A program made the translations under genes and the position numbers. A DNA stretch of 64,000 bases, taken from positions 1 through 64,000 of the forward strand of contig NZ_JTAM01000030.1 of the NCBI RefSeq assembly GCF_000812565.1, read 5' to 3'. Every line of letters begins with the position of its first letter. The first letter of the stretch is position 1. This stretch comes from Flammeovirga sp. OC4. GTDB lineage: Bacteria > Bacteroidota > Bacteroidia > Cytophagales > Flammeovirgaceae. Below, piece after piece: positions 17,863 through 28,600 of this stretch. The notes under the pieces were generated by a model. The model searched no databases. It saw nothing but the letters and a program-made list of their open reading frames with translations, and was not told the DNA's origin.

Positions 17863-19530
17863 TTACCAGTTTGATTTTTGTTGTAACTGCGTATTTACAT
17901 TCAACTCTTGCAAAGGGTAAGGTAATTCTAAGTGCTTTGCAGGATTAAAGTTATTGATACATCTTGTGATACCTGGAATGGTCCAAAAAGCAGGATCATA
18001 ACTAGGGTGCTCCTTCATTGCTTGATCTAATTCCTGTAACTTCTCACCCAACTTTTCCCAACGGATAAGATCGTGCTTTCTGATTCCTTCAAAGGCAAAT
18101 TCTCTCAATCGCTCATCTACAATTTCTTCAAAAAATGCCCCCTTAGATGCTATAATTTCAAGGTTTGCGATCTCAATATCCTCCAAACCTGCTCTACGTC
18201 TTACTCGGTTTAAACACTCAATTGCTTCAGCTGTTGGACTACCAAACTTCTCATTGGATGCCTCTGCATACATTAATAATACATCAGAAAATCGAAGAAT
18301 TGGGAAGTTAATCGGTGATTGATTTCTCTCAACCATCGTTTCGCCTGTTAGCAGTACATACTCCTCCACCTCGTTATCTTGATCGACATCATCCCAATTG
18401 GCAGGTTCCCATTTTCTAAACTTACCTGGAGTGTATTGAGGAGCGAAAATATTGGCTACACGTGTTACTTTTTGAGCAGCAGTATATTGAATACCTGGAA
18501 TGTTCCATTCACGTCTTTTATCATCACCTTCGTATTTCATCGACATCACTGGAGACACTTGTACCGATCTGTGGTTGGTTCCTGGGTGGCCTTGTGCTCT
18601 GTAATCGAATGTCAATCCATTGCTATTACCAATATAAGACATCCCTGGCATACCTATTTCCAAGTTATTATTATAAGTAATCTCAAATAATGATTCCTTT
18701 AATTCGTAAGTTCCCCCAATATAATCCAAAAACAGTTTTCTGTATCCTAATGAGTCATCGGATGAGGTTCTTAAGTCATGCCATCCATCTTTGTAAATAA
18801 TGTTTTCAAGATGAACAAGTGCACTATCATAATAACCGCTTTCCTTCATGGGGTAGCCAGCCATTTTCATATACGCTCTTGCCAATAATCCTTCCGCAGC
18901 CATTTTATTAGGACGGCCAGGAATATAATCTCCATCTTGTGAATGAGGAAGGTGCTGCATTGCAAACTTATAATCTTCTTCAATCTGAGCGTAAATTTCT
19001 TTTTGAGACGCAGCAGGCATTAAATTGTCTGATTGCACTAAAGTGGGCTTCACTCTTAATGGTACCTCATTCCACCATGATGCCAAGTTTTGATAAGCAA
19101 ACGCTCTCAAAAACTTCGCTTCTGCGATATAAAAGTTATACTTTTCTTCAGAAAAATCTTCAGGATTCATCTGATGAATCATTAAGTTAGCATTGTTAAT
19201 CACGGTATATAATGCTCTCCAAGCCCCTTCTACTGCACTTGAATTAGAAACATGAGTATTTGTAGAAACAGGCCAATTGTCATCCCAACCCCTTGAATAA
19301 TAACCTTCATCAGTACCATATACCATAGACATAGAAAGGTTTTCTCCAAAAGCATTAGGTCCCATCAATTGAGAAAGCATACCTGCAACGGCGATATCTG
19401 CTTTCTTTTCAGTGTTATAAAAATTGTCTGTTGTCCACTCTGTTTTAGGTTCTAAATCTAGGAGGTTATGACATGCTGTTGAAGTTCCTAAAAGAAGAAT
19501 AGCACCCCATTTTATTATATTTTTTTTCAT
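17863..19530 (-). CDS. susD: SusD/RagB-family glycan-binding lipoprotein
   Basis: 555 residues from the ATG at 19530, the Met directly before the lipoprotein signal (an upstream in-frame start at 19542 is possible). The lipobox STAC places the lipidated Cys at residue 20. The family N-terminus follows (LLDLEPKTEWTTDNFYNTE, AVAGMLSQLMG), then TPR-like helices (AEAKFLRAFAYQNLASWW) and the family C-terminus (YPLQELNVNTQLQQ). SusD proteins lie on the cell surface as the lid of the SusC transporter and deliver oligosaccharide. The gene follows susC by 39 bases and ends at a strong terminator, so the two are cotranscribed. The general gene name is used for the family, not for starch specificity. 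Confidence 0.95.
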   Translation of the reverse strand: MKKNIIKWGAILLLGTSTACHNLLDLEPKTEWTTDNFYNTEKKADIAVAGMLSQLMGPNAFGENLSMSMVYGTDEGYYSRGWDDNWPVSTNTHVSNSSAVEGAWRALYTVINNANLMIHQMNPEDFSEEKYNFYIAEAKFLRAFAYQNLASWWNEVPLRVKPTLVQSDNLMPAASQKEIYAQIEEDYKFAMQHLPHSQDGDYIPGRPNKMAAEGLLARAYMKMAGYPMKESGYYDSALVHLENIIYKDGWHDLRTSSDDSLGYRKLFLDYIGGTYELKESLFEITYNNNLEIGMPGMSYIGNSNGLTFDYRAQGHPGTNHRSVQVSPVMSMKYEGDDKRREWNIPGIQYTAAQKVTRVANIFAPQYTPGKFRKWEPANWDDVDQDNEVEEYVLLTGETMVERNQSPINFPILRFSDVLLMYAEASNEKFGSPTAEAIECLNRVRRRAGLEDIEIANLEIIASKGAFFEEIVDERLREFAFEGIRKHDLIRWEKLGEKLQELDQAMKEHPSYDPAFWTIPGITRCINNFNPAKHLELPYPLQELNVNTQLQQKSNW

Positions 19531-19569
19531 CTTAATTCTCATTTAAAGTTAGATCTTATACTTTTCTTA

Positions 19570-22500
19570 CTAGAATGTAAGATTGATACTACCCATATAA
19601 GTTCTTGATGGAGGGTAAGCCGAGTAATCCAAGTTTGGTGTCAGACCGTTTCCTGCCACACCCACTTCTGGATCAACACCTGAATAGTTGGTCCATGTGT
19701 ATAAGTTTTGACCAGAAACAGACAATCTCATTCCTTTGATCTTCATTCTTTCCACAAAAGCTTTTGGCAATGTGTAACTTAATGTTACCGTTTTTAACCT
19801 CAAGTAAGAACCGTCTTCGATCAATTGGCTATGAATCTGATTTCCTTTTCTTGGAGCACCTGTCACCCCCGCATAGGTGGTGGTATGGTAATCAGTATTT
19901 GTATTGAAAGGTGTCCACATATCTGCCACTCCTGGGAATTTATTGTAAGCTTGCTGCGTCATTGCCTGATTCATTTCTGCAGCATTACCGTTCATGACAT
20001 CAAAACCAACTGACCATTGGAATAAAACATTCAAGTTAAATCCTTTATAATAGAAGTTGTTCGTCAAACCACCAAAGTGTTTCGGAATTGGATTACCGAT
20101 AATCACACGGTCTTTTTCATTGATTACACCGTCTCCATTTTGGTCTACAAACTTAACTCCACCAGGGGCAATTTCGGCGTTACCATTACTTGCTACTCCA
20201 TCCTTCAATACATAAGATTGAGTTGCATTGTCCCAGTTGAAATCATCGTGTTGGTATAAACCATCAAATTGCAAGCCGTACATCATACCTACCGACTCTC
20301 CGACTCTTGTAATGTAATTGTCTTCTTCAACGCTACCCATTGCTACTCTTGAATACAATTCATTTTCACCTTGATTCAATTGAATCACCTTATTTTCATT
20401 AAATGAAATGTTGAAGTTAGAAGACCATTTGAAAGAACCTTTATGAACATTGACCGTGCTTAATGAAAGTTCTAAACCTCTGTTCTGTACCTCGCCCACA
20501 TTTTGAGTCACTCTCATGAAACCCGTACTTGTTGCCATTGACGCATTCAAAAGTAGGTCGGTTGTATTTTTTTGATATACATCAGCAGTTACCTCAATTC
20601 TATTGTCATAGAATCCCATATCTAAACCGAAGTTGGTTTGGTGTGTGGTCTCCCATCTTAAGTCAGGTACTGCCATATTATTTTGTACTGCACCTGGTAC
20701 ATAACTGATGTTACTCCCCCAGTTATAACCCGTCCATTTCTGAATAGCAATAGTATTGAAGGCTGCAAAGTCACCAATTCTATTGTTACCAGTTACACCC
20801 CATCCACCTCTTAATTTCAAATTAGAAAAGAGGTTAAGGTCTTTAACGAAATCCTCATCACTCAATCTCCAAGCCGCTGCTAATGAAGGAAAGAAGCCCC
20901 ATTGGTTACCTCCTCTAAATTTAGAGGAACCATCAGCACGGAAGTTGGCTGTTAATAAGTATTTGTCATTATAAGAATATGTTGCTCTACCAAAATACGA
21001 TAATAATGTATTGGCTGTCCAATCTGATGTTGCTATCGTTGCAATTGTACCAATACCCATGTTATTATTACCAAAATCATCAACAGGGTAACCGCCATTG
21101 GCAAATGAAGTCATGGTTCTGTCATAATAAGAACCTTCAATACCTCCCATCACTGATACATTGTGCAAACCGAAGTTGTTCTTATATGTCAATGTGTTAG
21201 AAGAGGCAATATTATTTGAGGCGTTGTTATTGATTTTACCTTGAATACCCATTGCTGAATTTTGTCCTGCTCTTGTTTCCTCTCCATAGAAGAAAGATTC
21301 TTTTTGTAAGTTTCCTTGGTAATTGGCACTTAATCTCAATTTTAACTTATCATTGAACTCATAAATAAATGCAGCATTTCCTCTGAAAACATTTTGAATA
21401 TTTCTTACATCTGTATTCTCCAAATTAGGTTTAGGAGGATACATTGACTGTTGGTTTTCATCCATTGGATCATAACCACCAGGAACTGCATTTTCATCCA
21501 ACATTGGGTCAGCAGGACTGAAGCGAACCGCATCTCTCACAATACTTGACCATTGATTTTCTCTTAGTGTAGGTCCTAAACGTTCGTTATAAGAATGAAG
21601 TAAACCGATAATAAACTTCGCTTTGTTAGAAGCCTTATGCTCTACTCTCAAATTGTTGTTGATCTTTCTAAAACCCGTTGTGATCAGCGTACCTTGTTGA
21701 TCTGTATAATTACCTGAATAGTAGACATTTGTTTTATCATTACCTCCACTTACGGATAAATTGTATCGTTGGATAGGTGCTTGCCTGTAAATCGAGTCTT
21801 GCCAATCATGTCCGATATCATTGCTGTACAATGCAGGATCTGCCCATGATTTATAGAAATTCTTAAACTGCTCAACATTTTGAGGCGTTTTATTCCATCC
21901 TTGCAATGACCATAATTGCTTCTCTCTGTATCTCACATACTCTTGTGGATTCAATACCGTCATATAACCCAGTGGCTCTTGAACACCATAAGAAGCATCT
22001 AATGTCACTTTAGTAGTCCCTTTGTTATTTCCATTTTTGGTTGTAATGACAATAACACCATTTGCACCTCTTGATCCATAAATTGCAGTAGCAGAAGCAT
22101 CTTTCAAAATATTGAATTCCTTAATATCATTGGTATTCAATGTTGCAGGATCAAAGTCCGTCAATGGAATTCCATCTACAACGTAAAGTGGTTGATTACT
22201 CCCAGTGATAGAATTACCACCTCGAATTGTGATGTTCATTGGAGCACCCGGAGTACCTTCAGCAGCAGATACCATTACACCTGCTACTCTACCCATTAAT
22301 GCTTCATCATAGTTAGCAGTAGCTACATTGGCTAAATCTTCGGCATCTACAGCTCCTACAGACCCTGTAAGGTCTTTCTTTTTGGTAGTACCATAACCAA
22401 TGACCATCACTTCATCTAGCTGATTCAGTTCTTGTTTTAAAATAACATTGATTTCGCTTTTGCCTCCTACCGGTATAATTTGTGTCTCATAGCCAATAAA

Positions 22501-22716
22501 AGAGAACTCCAATACGTCTTCTTTTACGACATTCATGAGTGAATATTTACCATCCATATCGGTAATTGTTCCACTGTTCGTTCCTTGGATTCTAATATTT
22601 ACCCCAGGAAGAGACTCTCCATAATTTTCAATTACTGATCCCTTTAGCGTCACTTGTGCATTACCTACATAAGGGAGCAGCATAAAGAGTAACAGACTGA
22701 ATATATAATTTTTCAT
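19570..22716 (-). CDS. susC: SusC/RagA-family TonB-dependent outer membrane transporter
   Basis: 1048 residues. After the signal peptide (to VGNAQ, residue 21) comes a carboxypeptidase-D-like Ig domain (VTLKGSVIENYGESLPGVNI, about 22-105), then the SusC hallmark DEVMVIGYGTTKKKDLTGSV, a plug domain (to about 225) and a 22-strand barrel ending in aromatic Phe (YMGSINLTF). No N-terminal STN signalling domain is seen, as fits a locus regulated by an HTCS rather than an anti-sigma pair. It should import oligosaccharides using TonB energy, with the adjacent SusD as lid. It is the middle gene of the order lipoprotein-SusC-SusD. The transported glycan is unknown. Confidence 0.95.
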   Translation of the reverse strand: MKNYIFSLLLFMLLPYVGNAQVTLKGSVIENYGESLPGVNIRIQGTNSGTITDMDGKYSLMNVVKEDVLEFSFIGYETQIIPVGGKSEINVILKQELNQLDEVMVIGYGTTKKKDLTGSVGAVDAEDLANVATANYDEALMGRVAGVMVSAAEGTPGAPMNITIRGGNSITGSNQPLYVVDGIPLTDFDPATLNTNDIKEFNILKDASATAIYGSRGANGVIVITTKNGNNKGTTKVTLDASYGVQEPLGYMTVLNPQEYVRYREKQLWSLQGWNKTPQNVEQFKNFYKSWADPALYSNDIGHDWQDSIYRQAPIQRYNLSVSGGNDKTNVYYSGNYTDQQGTLITTGFRKINNNLRVEHKASNKAKFIIGLLHSYNERLGPTLRENQWSSIVRDAVRFSPADPMLDENAVPGGYDPMDENQQSMYPPKPNLENTDVRNIQNVFRGNAAFIYEFNDKLKLRLSANYQGNLQKESFFYGEETRAGQNSAMGIQGKINNNASNNIASSNTLTYKNNFGLHNVSVMGGIEGSYYDRTMTSFANGGYPVDDFGNNNMGIGTIATIATSDWTANTLLSYFGRATYSYNDKYLLTANFRADGSSKFRGGNQWGFFPSLAAAWRLSDEDFVKDLNLFSNLKLRGGWGVTGNNRIGDFAAFNTIAIQKWTGYNWGSNISYVPGAVQNNMAVPDLRWETTHQTNFGLDMGFYDNRIEVTADVYQKNTTDLLLNASMATSTGFMRVTQNVGEVQNRGLELSLSTVNVHKGSFKWSSNFNISFNENKVIQLNQGENELYSRVAMGSVEEDNYITRVGESVGMMYGLQFDGLYQHDDFNWDNATQSYVLKDGVASNGNAEIAPGGVKFVDQNGDGVINEKDRVIIGNPIPKHFGGLTNNFYYKGFNLNVLFQWSVGFDVMNGNAAEMNQAMTQQAYNKFPGVADMWTPFNTNTDYHTTTYAGVTGAPRKGNQIHSQLIEDGSYLRLKTVTLSYTLPKAFVERMKIKGMRLSVSGQNLYTWTNYSGVDPEVGVAGNGLTPNLDYSAYPPSRTYMGSINLTF

Positions 22717-22758
22717 TTCTTCTTTATTTTTCGGTGATAAAGAGTAACTAGTAGAGTC

Positions 22759-22798
22759 TTGAGAGTAGGCGAGTAGGTTGTACTCGCCCCTATCTCAA
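22759..22798 (-). promoter_or_regulatory. Intercistronic hairpin before susC
   Basis: A perfect 8-bp stem GGCGAGTA/TACTCGCC (22768-22775, 22781-22788) is extended by TTGAGA/TCTCAA (22759-22764, 22793-22798). It lies between the lipoprotein and susC genes, without a following T run, so it looks like an mRNA processing or stability structure rather than a terminator. Confidence 0.45.
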
Positions 22799-22889
22799 TT
22801 GGTAGTCACAACACAAATTGTATAATTACTTTACTCTATTCATAACCTAGTCACTAAATAAGTTTTTGCTTTTGAGCTACAATGCTCTT

Positions 22890-24839
22890 TTAGATTTCGT
22901 CTGCTCTATAGTTCACATTAGAGATGACGAACCTACCACTACAAGCTCCCCATTTTACATTTTCTGTAAATGTTTCTGAGTAGTTGGTTTTATATCTAAA
23001 TGCAAGTGTGAATTTGGTGTACGATTTATATTCTGCTAAATCCAGCTCAAATCTTAGCCATTTTGTATAGGCTAATGCACTGTCATCGTTTTTACCACCA
23101 TCAGGATTATCTCCTAAATTATCACCTGGATAAGGAGTGCCATTATACGTTACTCCTGCTCCTTCAATCTGGTATGATAAATTATCATTGACTTGTGTCC
23201 AGTTCGTTGTAGACACATCACCTGTATAATTGTCTGTAATATAAACCTCCAAGTCTGCTGGTGCACTGCCGTCTGGTAAGTACAGTACAAGATCGTTTTT
23301 CATCCAATACACTGCTTTCACATCATAACCTGAAGCATTGTATTGTGTCAAGTTTTGCTCATCCATCACCATCCATGAGTCATGTACTGGGCTTCGAGTT
23401 GGCTCATACAATAAGTTATGCATGATAATACCGTGTGGCTTTGTAACATCTGAAGGTCGCTCGGCGTCCGCTTGGGCTGGAACTTGCCATTGGTTATTTT
23501 TCCAATATAAAGCATCACCTACACCACCACGGTTCACGGCTTGAACTTTGAAACCGTCCATTGAAATTAAAGAGGGATAGAAGAAGTTAAACGTTGATTT
23601 CGGTAGCAATATTTCAGAGTTCGAAATCACAACTTTAATTTTTGTTTCAAATGTCTTTTCCCCGTAACTGATTAAACTTGTTACTTTTACGGTAGGTGTC
23701 ACCTCTACCTTCTCTCCTGTAAGAACATAAGAAGGATTTAATGCAATTTGACCTGTTCTTTCATCGATGACCAATTTGTCCGTTTCTGTTTCCAAAGCAA
23801 AAGTCAAACTTGGATTACCTGATGAAACATCTGGAGCCGTAGTCATTGTACCTGCTCCAACCACTAAGTTTTGAGCATATGGTATATAAATCATTGCTGG
23901 AGGTAAAAGTGGTCCTGCGTTTAAAATTAATGGCTCATCTGAGATGACAATTTGTAAGACTTCTTCATTTCCTTCAAATTGAACTTCCTCATTTGTGATA
24001 TTGCTGATCACTTTAACAGAAGGAGTAACTGCTTCATTTTTAGTGATGGTATAAGAAGGGTTCAATGAGATTTCACCTGTTTCAGTATTGATTTGAAGCT
24101 TTTCTGTATCACTCAAAAGTTCGTATCTTAAATCATAACTTGATACCTCTTTGGCAAATTTTAAAGTAGGTACTTCTGTTTTCAAGTCATCTCCGATAAT
24201 AAGATTTTGTTGCAATGGTTCATAAGTTATTGCAATTGGCAATAACGGCATAACATTTAAATGAAATGCATCTTCAAAGATTTGTGTATTGTCTTCCGTA
24301 TCTGTAATGGGGGTTAAGGCGAGTGTGAAGTAATAATCTCCTTCACCAAACATGTTTCCATCTTCAATTCTGATTTGGCCTGCTTGGTTAGGGTTCATTA
24401 ATGGAGTATAATGAAATGTTGTATCATATTGCATCTCCATTACTGGTGCACCATCACCATCAAAGACCAAGTTTCCATCAGCATCTGTTTTTTGCTCTTC
24501 GCCTAGCTCTTTGATATCCAAGATCACTTTGATGGAATCCATGTAAGCACTTGCAATCGATACTTTCTCAAGGTAATCTTCAGAAAGAAGTCCGTCTGCT
24601 TCACTTCTTACACTAACAATAGAGAAGGCACAAGGAACGCCATCTGAATCCATAGTAGGGATTGCAGTTGTGATTTTGCTATATGCCCTTGCGTTAATAA
24701 TACTTGGATAGCTTAGGTTTCTTACCGTAATATTTTGTGGTAGGCCAGAGCTTTCCATAAACGATGTTCTTTCGCATCCGGTGAGTAGGATAAAAGACAT
24801 CAGGAGTATTTTCCAGTAGGTATTTTTTAGTTTATCCAT
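22890..24839 (-). CDS. Surface glycan-binding lipoprotein (SusE/SGBP-like)
   Basis: 649 residues. The lipoprotein signal (ILLMSFILLTGC) puts the lipid on Cys22. An N-terminal domain of about 200 residues resembles the DUF1735/BT_3987 type found in PUL lipoproteins (SYPSIINARAYSKI, IEDGNMFGEGDYYFTLALTP). It is followed by two similar Ig/cadherin-like repeats (YDLRYELLSDTEKLQINTE..., LTFALETETDKLVIDERTGQ) and a C-terminal beta-sandwich of about 220 residues. Genes in this position encode surface proteins that capture polysaccharide before SusC/D uptake. Unusually it precedes susC; SusE/F-type genes normally follow susD. Identification rests on architecture and neighbours; the ligand is unknown. 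Confidence 0.8.
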   Translation of the reverse strand: MDKLKNTYWKILLMSFILLTGCERTSFMESSGLPQNITVRNLSYPSIINARAYSKITTAIPTMDSDGVPCAFSIVSVRSEADGLLSEDYLEKVSIASAYMDSIKVILDIKELGEEQKTDADGNLVFDGDGAPVMEMQYDTTFHYTPLMNPNQAGQIRIEDGNMFGEGDYYFTLALTPITDTEDNTQIFEDAFHLNVMPLLPIAITYEPLQQNLIIGDDLKTEVPTLKFAKEVSSYDLRYELLSDTEKLQINTETGEISLNPSYTITKNEAVTPSVKVISNITNEEVQFEGNEEVLQIVISDEPLILNAGPLLPPAMIYIPYAQNLVVGAGTMTTAPDVSSGNPSLTFALETETDKLVIDERTGQIALNPSYVLTGEKVEVTPTVKVTSLISYGEKTFETKIKVVISNSEILLPKSTFNFFYPSLISMDGFKVQAVNRGGVGDALYWKNNQWQVPAQADAERPSDVTKPHGIIMHNLLYEPTRSPVHDSWMVMDEQNLTQYNASGYDVKAVYWMKNDLVLYLPDGSAPADLEVYITDNYTGDVSTTNWTQVNDNLSYQIEGAGVTYNGTPYPGDNLGDNPDGGKNDDSALAYTKWLRFELDLAEYKSYTKFTLAFRYKTNYSETFTENVKWGACSGRFVISNVNYRADEI

Positions 24840-25676
24840 TATCTATTTAATAATTCATTATTTCATTCAACAGTGAAAAGGATTGATCCAATGTCACATT
24901 TTTAATTTCAGTTCACTTTTAGAGCTTGTTCAAAATGCTTTAATTTCAAAACTTAACTCCATGTGCATTTGTCTACTATGAAGAGGTAGTATTCTATGTC
25001 ACCTGCTTTTGATTTTGGTATAATGCAAGATTTTTTCAATTCGGTTATGTGGCGCCCTATACTCTTGAATTACATTACAATATTAAGTCAGTGATGAATA
25101 GCTTTGAATCACTAATACTTTTAAAAGGTGCATTTTTTTGATTTGCTTTATTTTGACAACAATTCGTCAGTTTTATGCTCAAAATACTACACTTTTTAAA
25201 AGAATAGTGTCATTAAAAAATTTGTTCTCTTCAGCTTATTGAATCCATTCAATCCAAAAAATAAAGAATGAAAAGACTGTTACTACCAATAAGGACCATA
25301 ATGCCTTTTCTTTCAGGTTGTTCTTACGAAGTGTTTCTTTCATACGCTTTAGTTAAATAAGAAGTAATCGTTTTATACATCAGCAACAGAATAAATGTAA
25401 GTCAAATAAGTAGTGAAGAAGTGTAATGATTTGGTGTAAACTTTATTATATATCTTCATTGTACTTCATACTCCATTTACCCTGCTGTTGCTATAGTTCC
25501 AAAACTTATTTCTTAACACTAAAGTACCTTCATTAAAAAAAATCTACTTGTCATATATTTCGAAAAAGTAACATTCAATATGAACACTTAAATGAGATAC
25601 TTTTAATCAATTTTGTACTATTTTTTTGGTATGAATGTGTGACAAATCTTTACTATTTACTCTTCACAACTACAGA
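24840..25676 (-). promoter_or_regulatory. Leader/promoter region of the lipoprotein-SusC-SusD operon
   Basis: An 836-base gap between HTCS-1 and the operon it probably controls. It contains a possible 35-codon membrane ORF (25236-25343), a hairpin AGTGAT/ATCACT at 25090-25113, and an imperfect 12-bp inverted repeat (25418-25429 with 25456-25467, 10 of 12) flanking ATTTGGTGTAAA. That 12-mer recurs at 46172-46183 before HTCS-2. These are candidate HTCS sites; none is proven. Confidence 0.4.
25236..25343 (-). CDS. Possible 35-residue single-pass membrane protein
   Basis: An ATG at 25343 opens 35 codons to TAA at 25236. The product has a basic head (MKETLRKNNLKEKAL) and one membrane helix (WSLLVVTVFSFFIFWIEW). 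The positive-inside pattern is what a real small membrane protein would show. The opposite strand also carries a short frame, and I recognise no family. It lies between HTCS-1 and the SusC/D operon, in the probable operon leader. Treated as possible only. Confidence 0.35.
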   Translation of the reverse strand: MKETLRKNNLKEKALWSLLVVTVFSFFIFWIEWIQ

Positions 25677-28600
25677 TCACAAACTGGCTTCTGTGGTATT
25701 GTGCTTCGTAAACTGCTTTGGTGAAATACCAAACATATCTTTGAAGCTTCTAGAGAAATAAGATCGATGGGTAAAGCCTACCATGTACATCACATCGGTG
25801 ACATTGTATTCTCCTTGTTTAAGAAGCTGTTCGGCTTTTTTCAATCTCACCGTTCTTATCAACTCATTGACTGTCATTCCTGTCATTGCTTTAACTTTTC
25901 TGTACAAGTTGGTTTGTCCCATACCAATACATTCTCCTAAAGCCTTAACATTGAACTCTGAGTTGTCAATGTTTTTCTCAATCTCAGCGATGATTTCATT
26001 TAAGAATTTTTGTTCGAAAGTAGGCATTTTGTCTTCCTCCTCTTTTGAGCCAAACTCTCTTTTTATTTTATCAAAAAGTTTTACCCTTTGCTGAATAATA
26101 TTTTGTACCCTTACTCTTAGGTATTCTACATTAAATGGCTTAGAGATATAATCATCCGCTCCTTTTTCTATTCCTTCCATCTTATTTTCCATACCTCCTT
26201 TTGCCGTCAGAATGATCACCGGAATATGGTTGGTCAGAATATTTCCTTTTAACTTATTACAAAGATCAATTCCATTCATTTCAGGCATCATCCAATCAGA
26301 AATAATAAGGTCCGGCATCTGTTTTTTGGCCTTATCCCATCCTTCTTTACCGTTGACAGCAGTGATCACCTGATAATCTGATGCAAAACAATGTTCTAAG
26401 AAGCTAAGCATATCGGCATCATCATCAATAATCAAAAGTTTTGATAACGTTTCTCCTTCTGACTTCTCTTCTTTTGTTTCCACTTCTTCAGACACTAATT
26501 CCTCTTCTGCTACTTCCAACTTTGTTTCCTCTTCTACCTGTACAGCTTCCATTGGTAAATACACCACAAACTCGGTTCCTTTCCCTTCCTCACTACTCAT
26601 GTCAATCCATCCATGATGCATTTTCACATAATCGTTGACCAATGAAAGACCGATTCCTGTACCTGGCTGGCCAATGAAGTTTTCCATCTTTATATTGACA
26701 AAACGCTCAAAAATTTGATCTTGTACCTCTTTGGGTATTCCGATACCTGAATCTGAAATTGTGATTCTCTGACAAAGTTGGGTAGATACCAAGTTTTCAG
26801 GATGCTTGGCATTCACATGATCTATTTTCACTTTGATCTCACCATTATCAGGCGTATACTTCAATGCATTTGTGAGTAAATTATTGATCACTTTTTCGAT
26901 CTTCTCAAAGTCAAACATGAAGTTGGATTCCTTCTCACTAGTATAAAAATTGAGGTTGATACTACGCTGTAAAGTGGCATCCATAAAATCGTGTACAATA
27001 TTTCTAGCGAGTTTGACCATATCATTATTACTCAATGCTAATTTTTCACCACCTTGATCTATTTTCCTTAAATCAAGCACCTGATTTACTAATCGAGAAA
27101 GACGTTTCGTATTCCTATTAATGATATTCAGTAGTTTTTGCTTTTGTCTATCATCTTCAATAGCTTGCAATTCTTCCAATGGACTTGTGATCAAGGTCAG
27201 AGGTGTTCTTAACTCATGAGATACATTAGTGAAAAACTTTAGTTTCATCTGATGTACTTCATCATCTTGTGCCCTTTTGATTTTCTCTAACTCAAATTGG
27301 TTTTGGAAGTGAATATTAGAAACTGTCACTCTATGTGCTACATAAAAAAGAATACAGAACAGTATAAAGTAACCTATTTTAGCCCACCAAGTGGCCCATA
27401 GTGGCGGATCAATGACAATTTCCAATTGTGTGAAATCATCATGAAACTTTCCAAAAGTATCTGAGACTATGGCCTTGAAAACATATGTACCGGGCTTGAC
27501 TTTGATATAAGAAACCGAATTTCTATCACCATCCAACACCTGCCAGTCATCTTCCAAACCTTCAAGAATCACTTTGTATTGAAGTGCATTGTCTTCTCTA
27601 AAATCTAATGACGAAAAACTGATCGTGAAACTATTCTCTTCATGAGAAAGTGTCACCGACTCCATTTCATCTAATGGTTTGTCTAATAAAATTCTTCCAT
27701 TGATTTCTTTATTTTGCTTGACCTTTTTATTCAGAATTGCCAAAGAAGTCAACGTAATAGATGAAGAGATCGGCTCTAATTTCACCTCTTTAGGATCAAA
27801 GGTTAAGTAACCATTTTCACCACCCAACAGTATTCGTTCTCCCATCAAATACATACTTGTTTTGGTATATGATTTAATGCCTGTCAGTTGAGATGAAAAT
27901 ATTTTTTTGGTTTTAGAAGCTAGATCAAATTGAAATAAACGAGTCGCTGTTGTATACCAAATTTGATGATCAACAATCAAGAAATTTTTAATCTGAGACT
28001 TCTCTGTAACTACTAATTCATAACTTTTGTTTTGTAAATCATACTTAAAGATTTTTTTGCCGTAAGCAATCCATAAGCTTTTGTCACCAGATAAAGTGAA
28101 GTGATTAATATAATTGGATTTTATCCCTTGGGGTTTTTCAATATGTGAAATTGAACCCGTGGCTAAATTAAAATAATCCAATCCATTTCCTGTTTTTACC
28201 CACAAGTTTCCTTTTTGATCAAACTCAAAATCAGACACAAAATTTCCAGAAATAGAATTCTTGTTCTCTTCATTATGCTTGAAATTCTTAAATGTCAATT
28301 GATGATTACCTGCATTTATGACCTTGTACAATCCTTTCATGGATGCTATCCAGATATCACCATCGGCATTTTGTGTTAACTTCAATAAGTAATTGGTGCT
28401 AAATGCTTTATCATTCCCCTTATCAGCAATATAAGAGTAGATTTTATTGGTTTTATGTTCCAAAACATTCAACCCCCCCAACGTGACAATCCATACATTA
28501 TTCTTGTGATCAACCAATACGTCCTTTACATCACTATGTAAAATTTGGGGTACTGTAAAATGTACATAGCGATCTGATTTTTTGTCATATTTAATCAATC

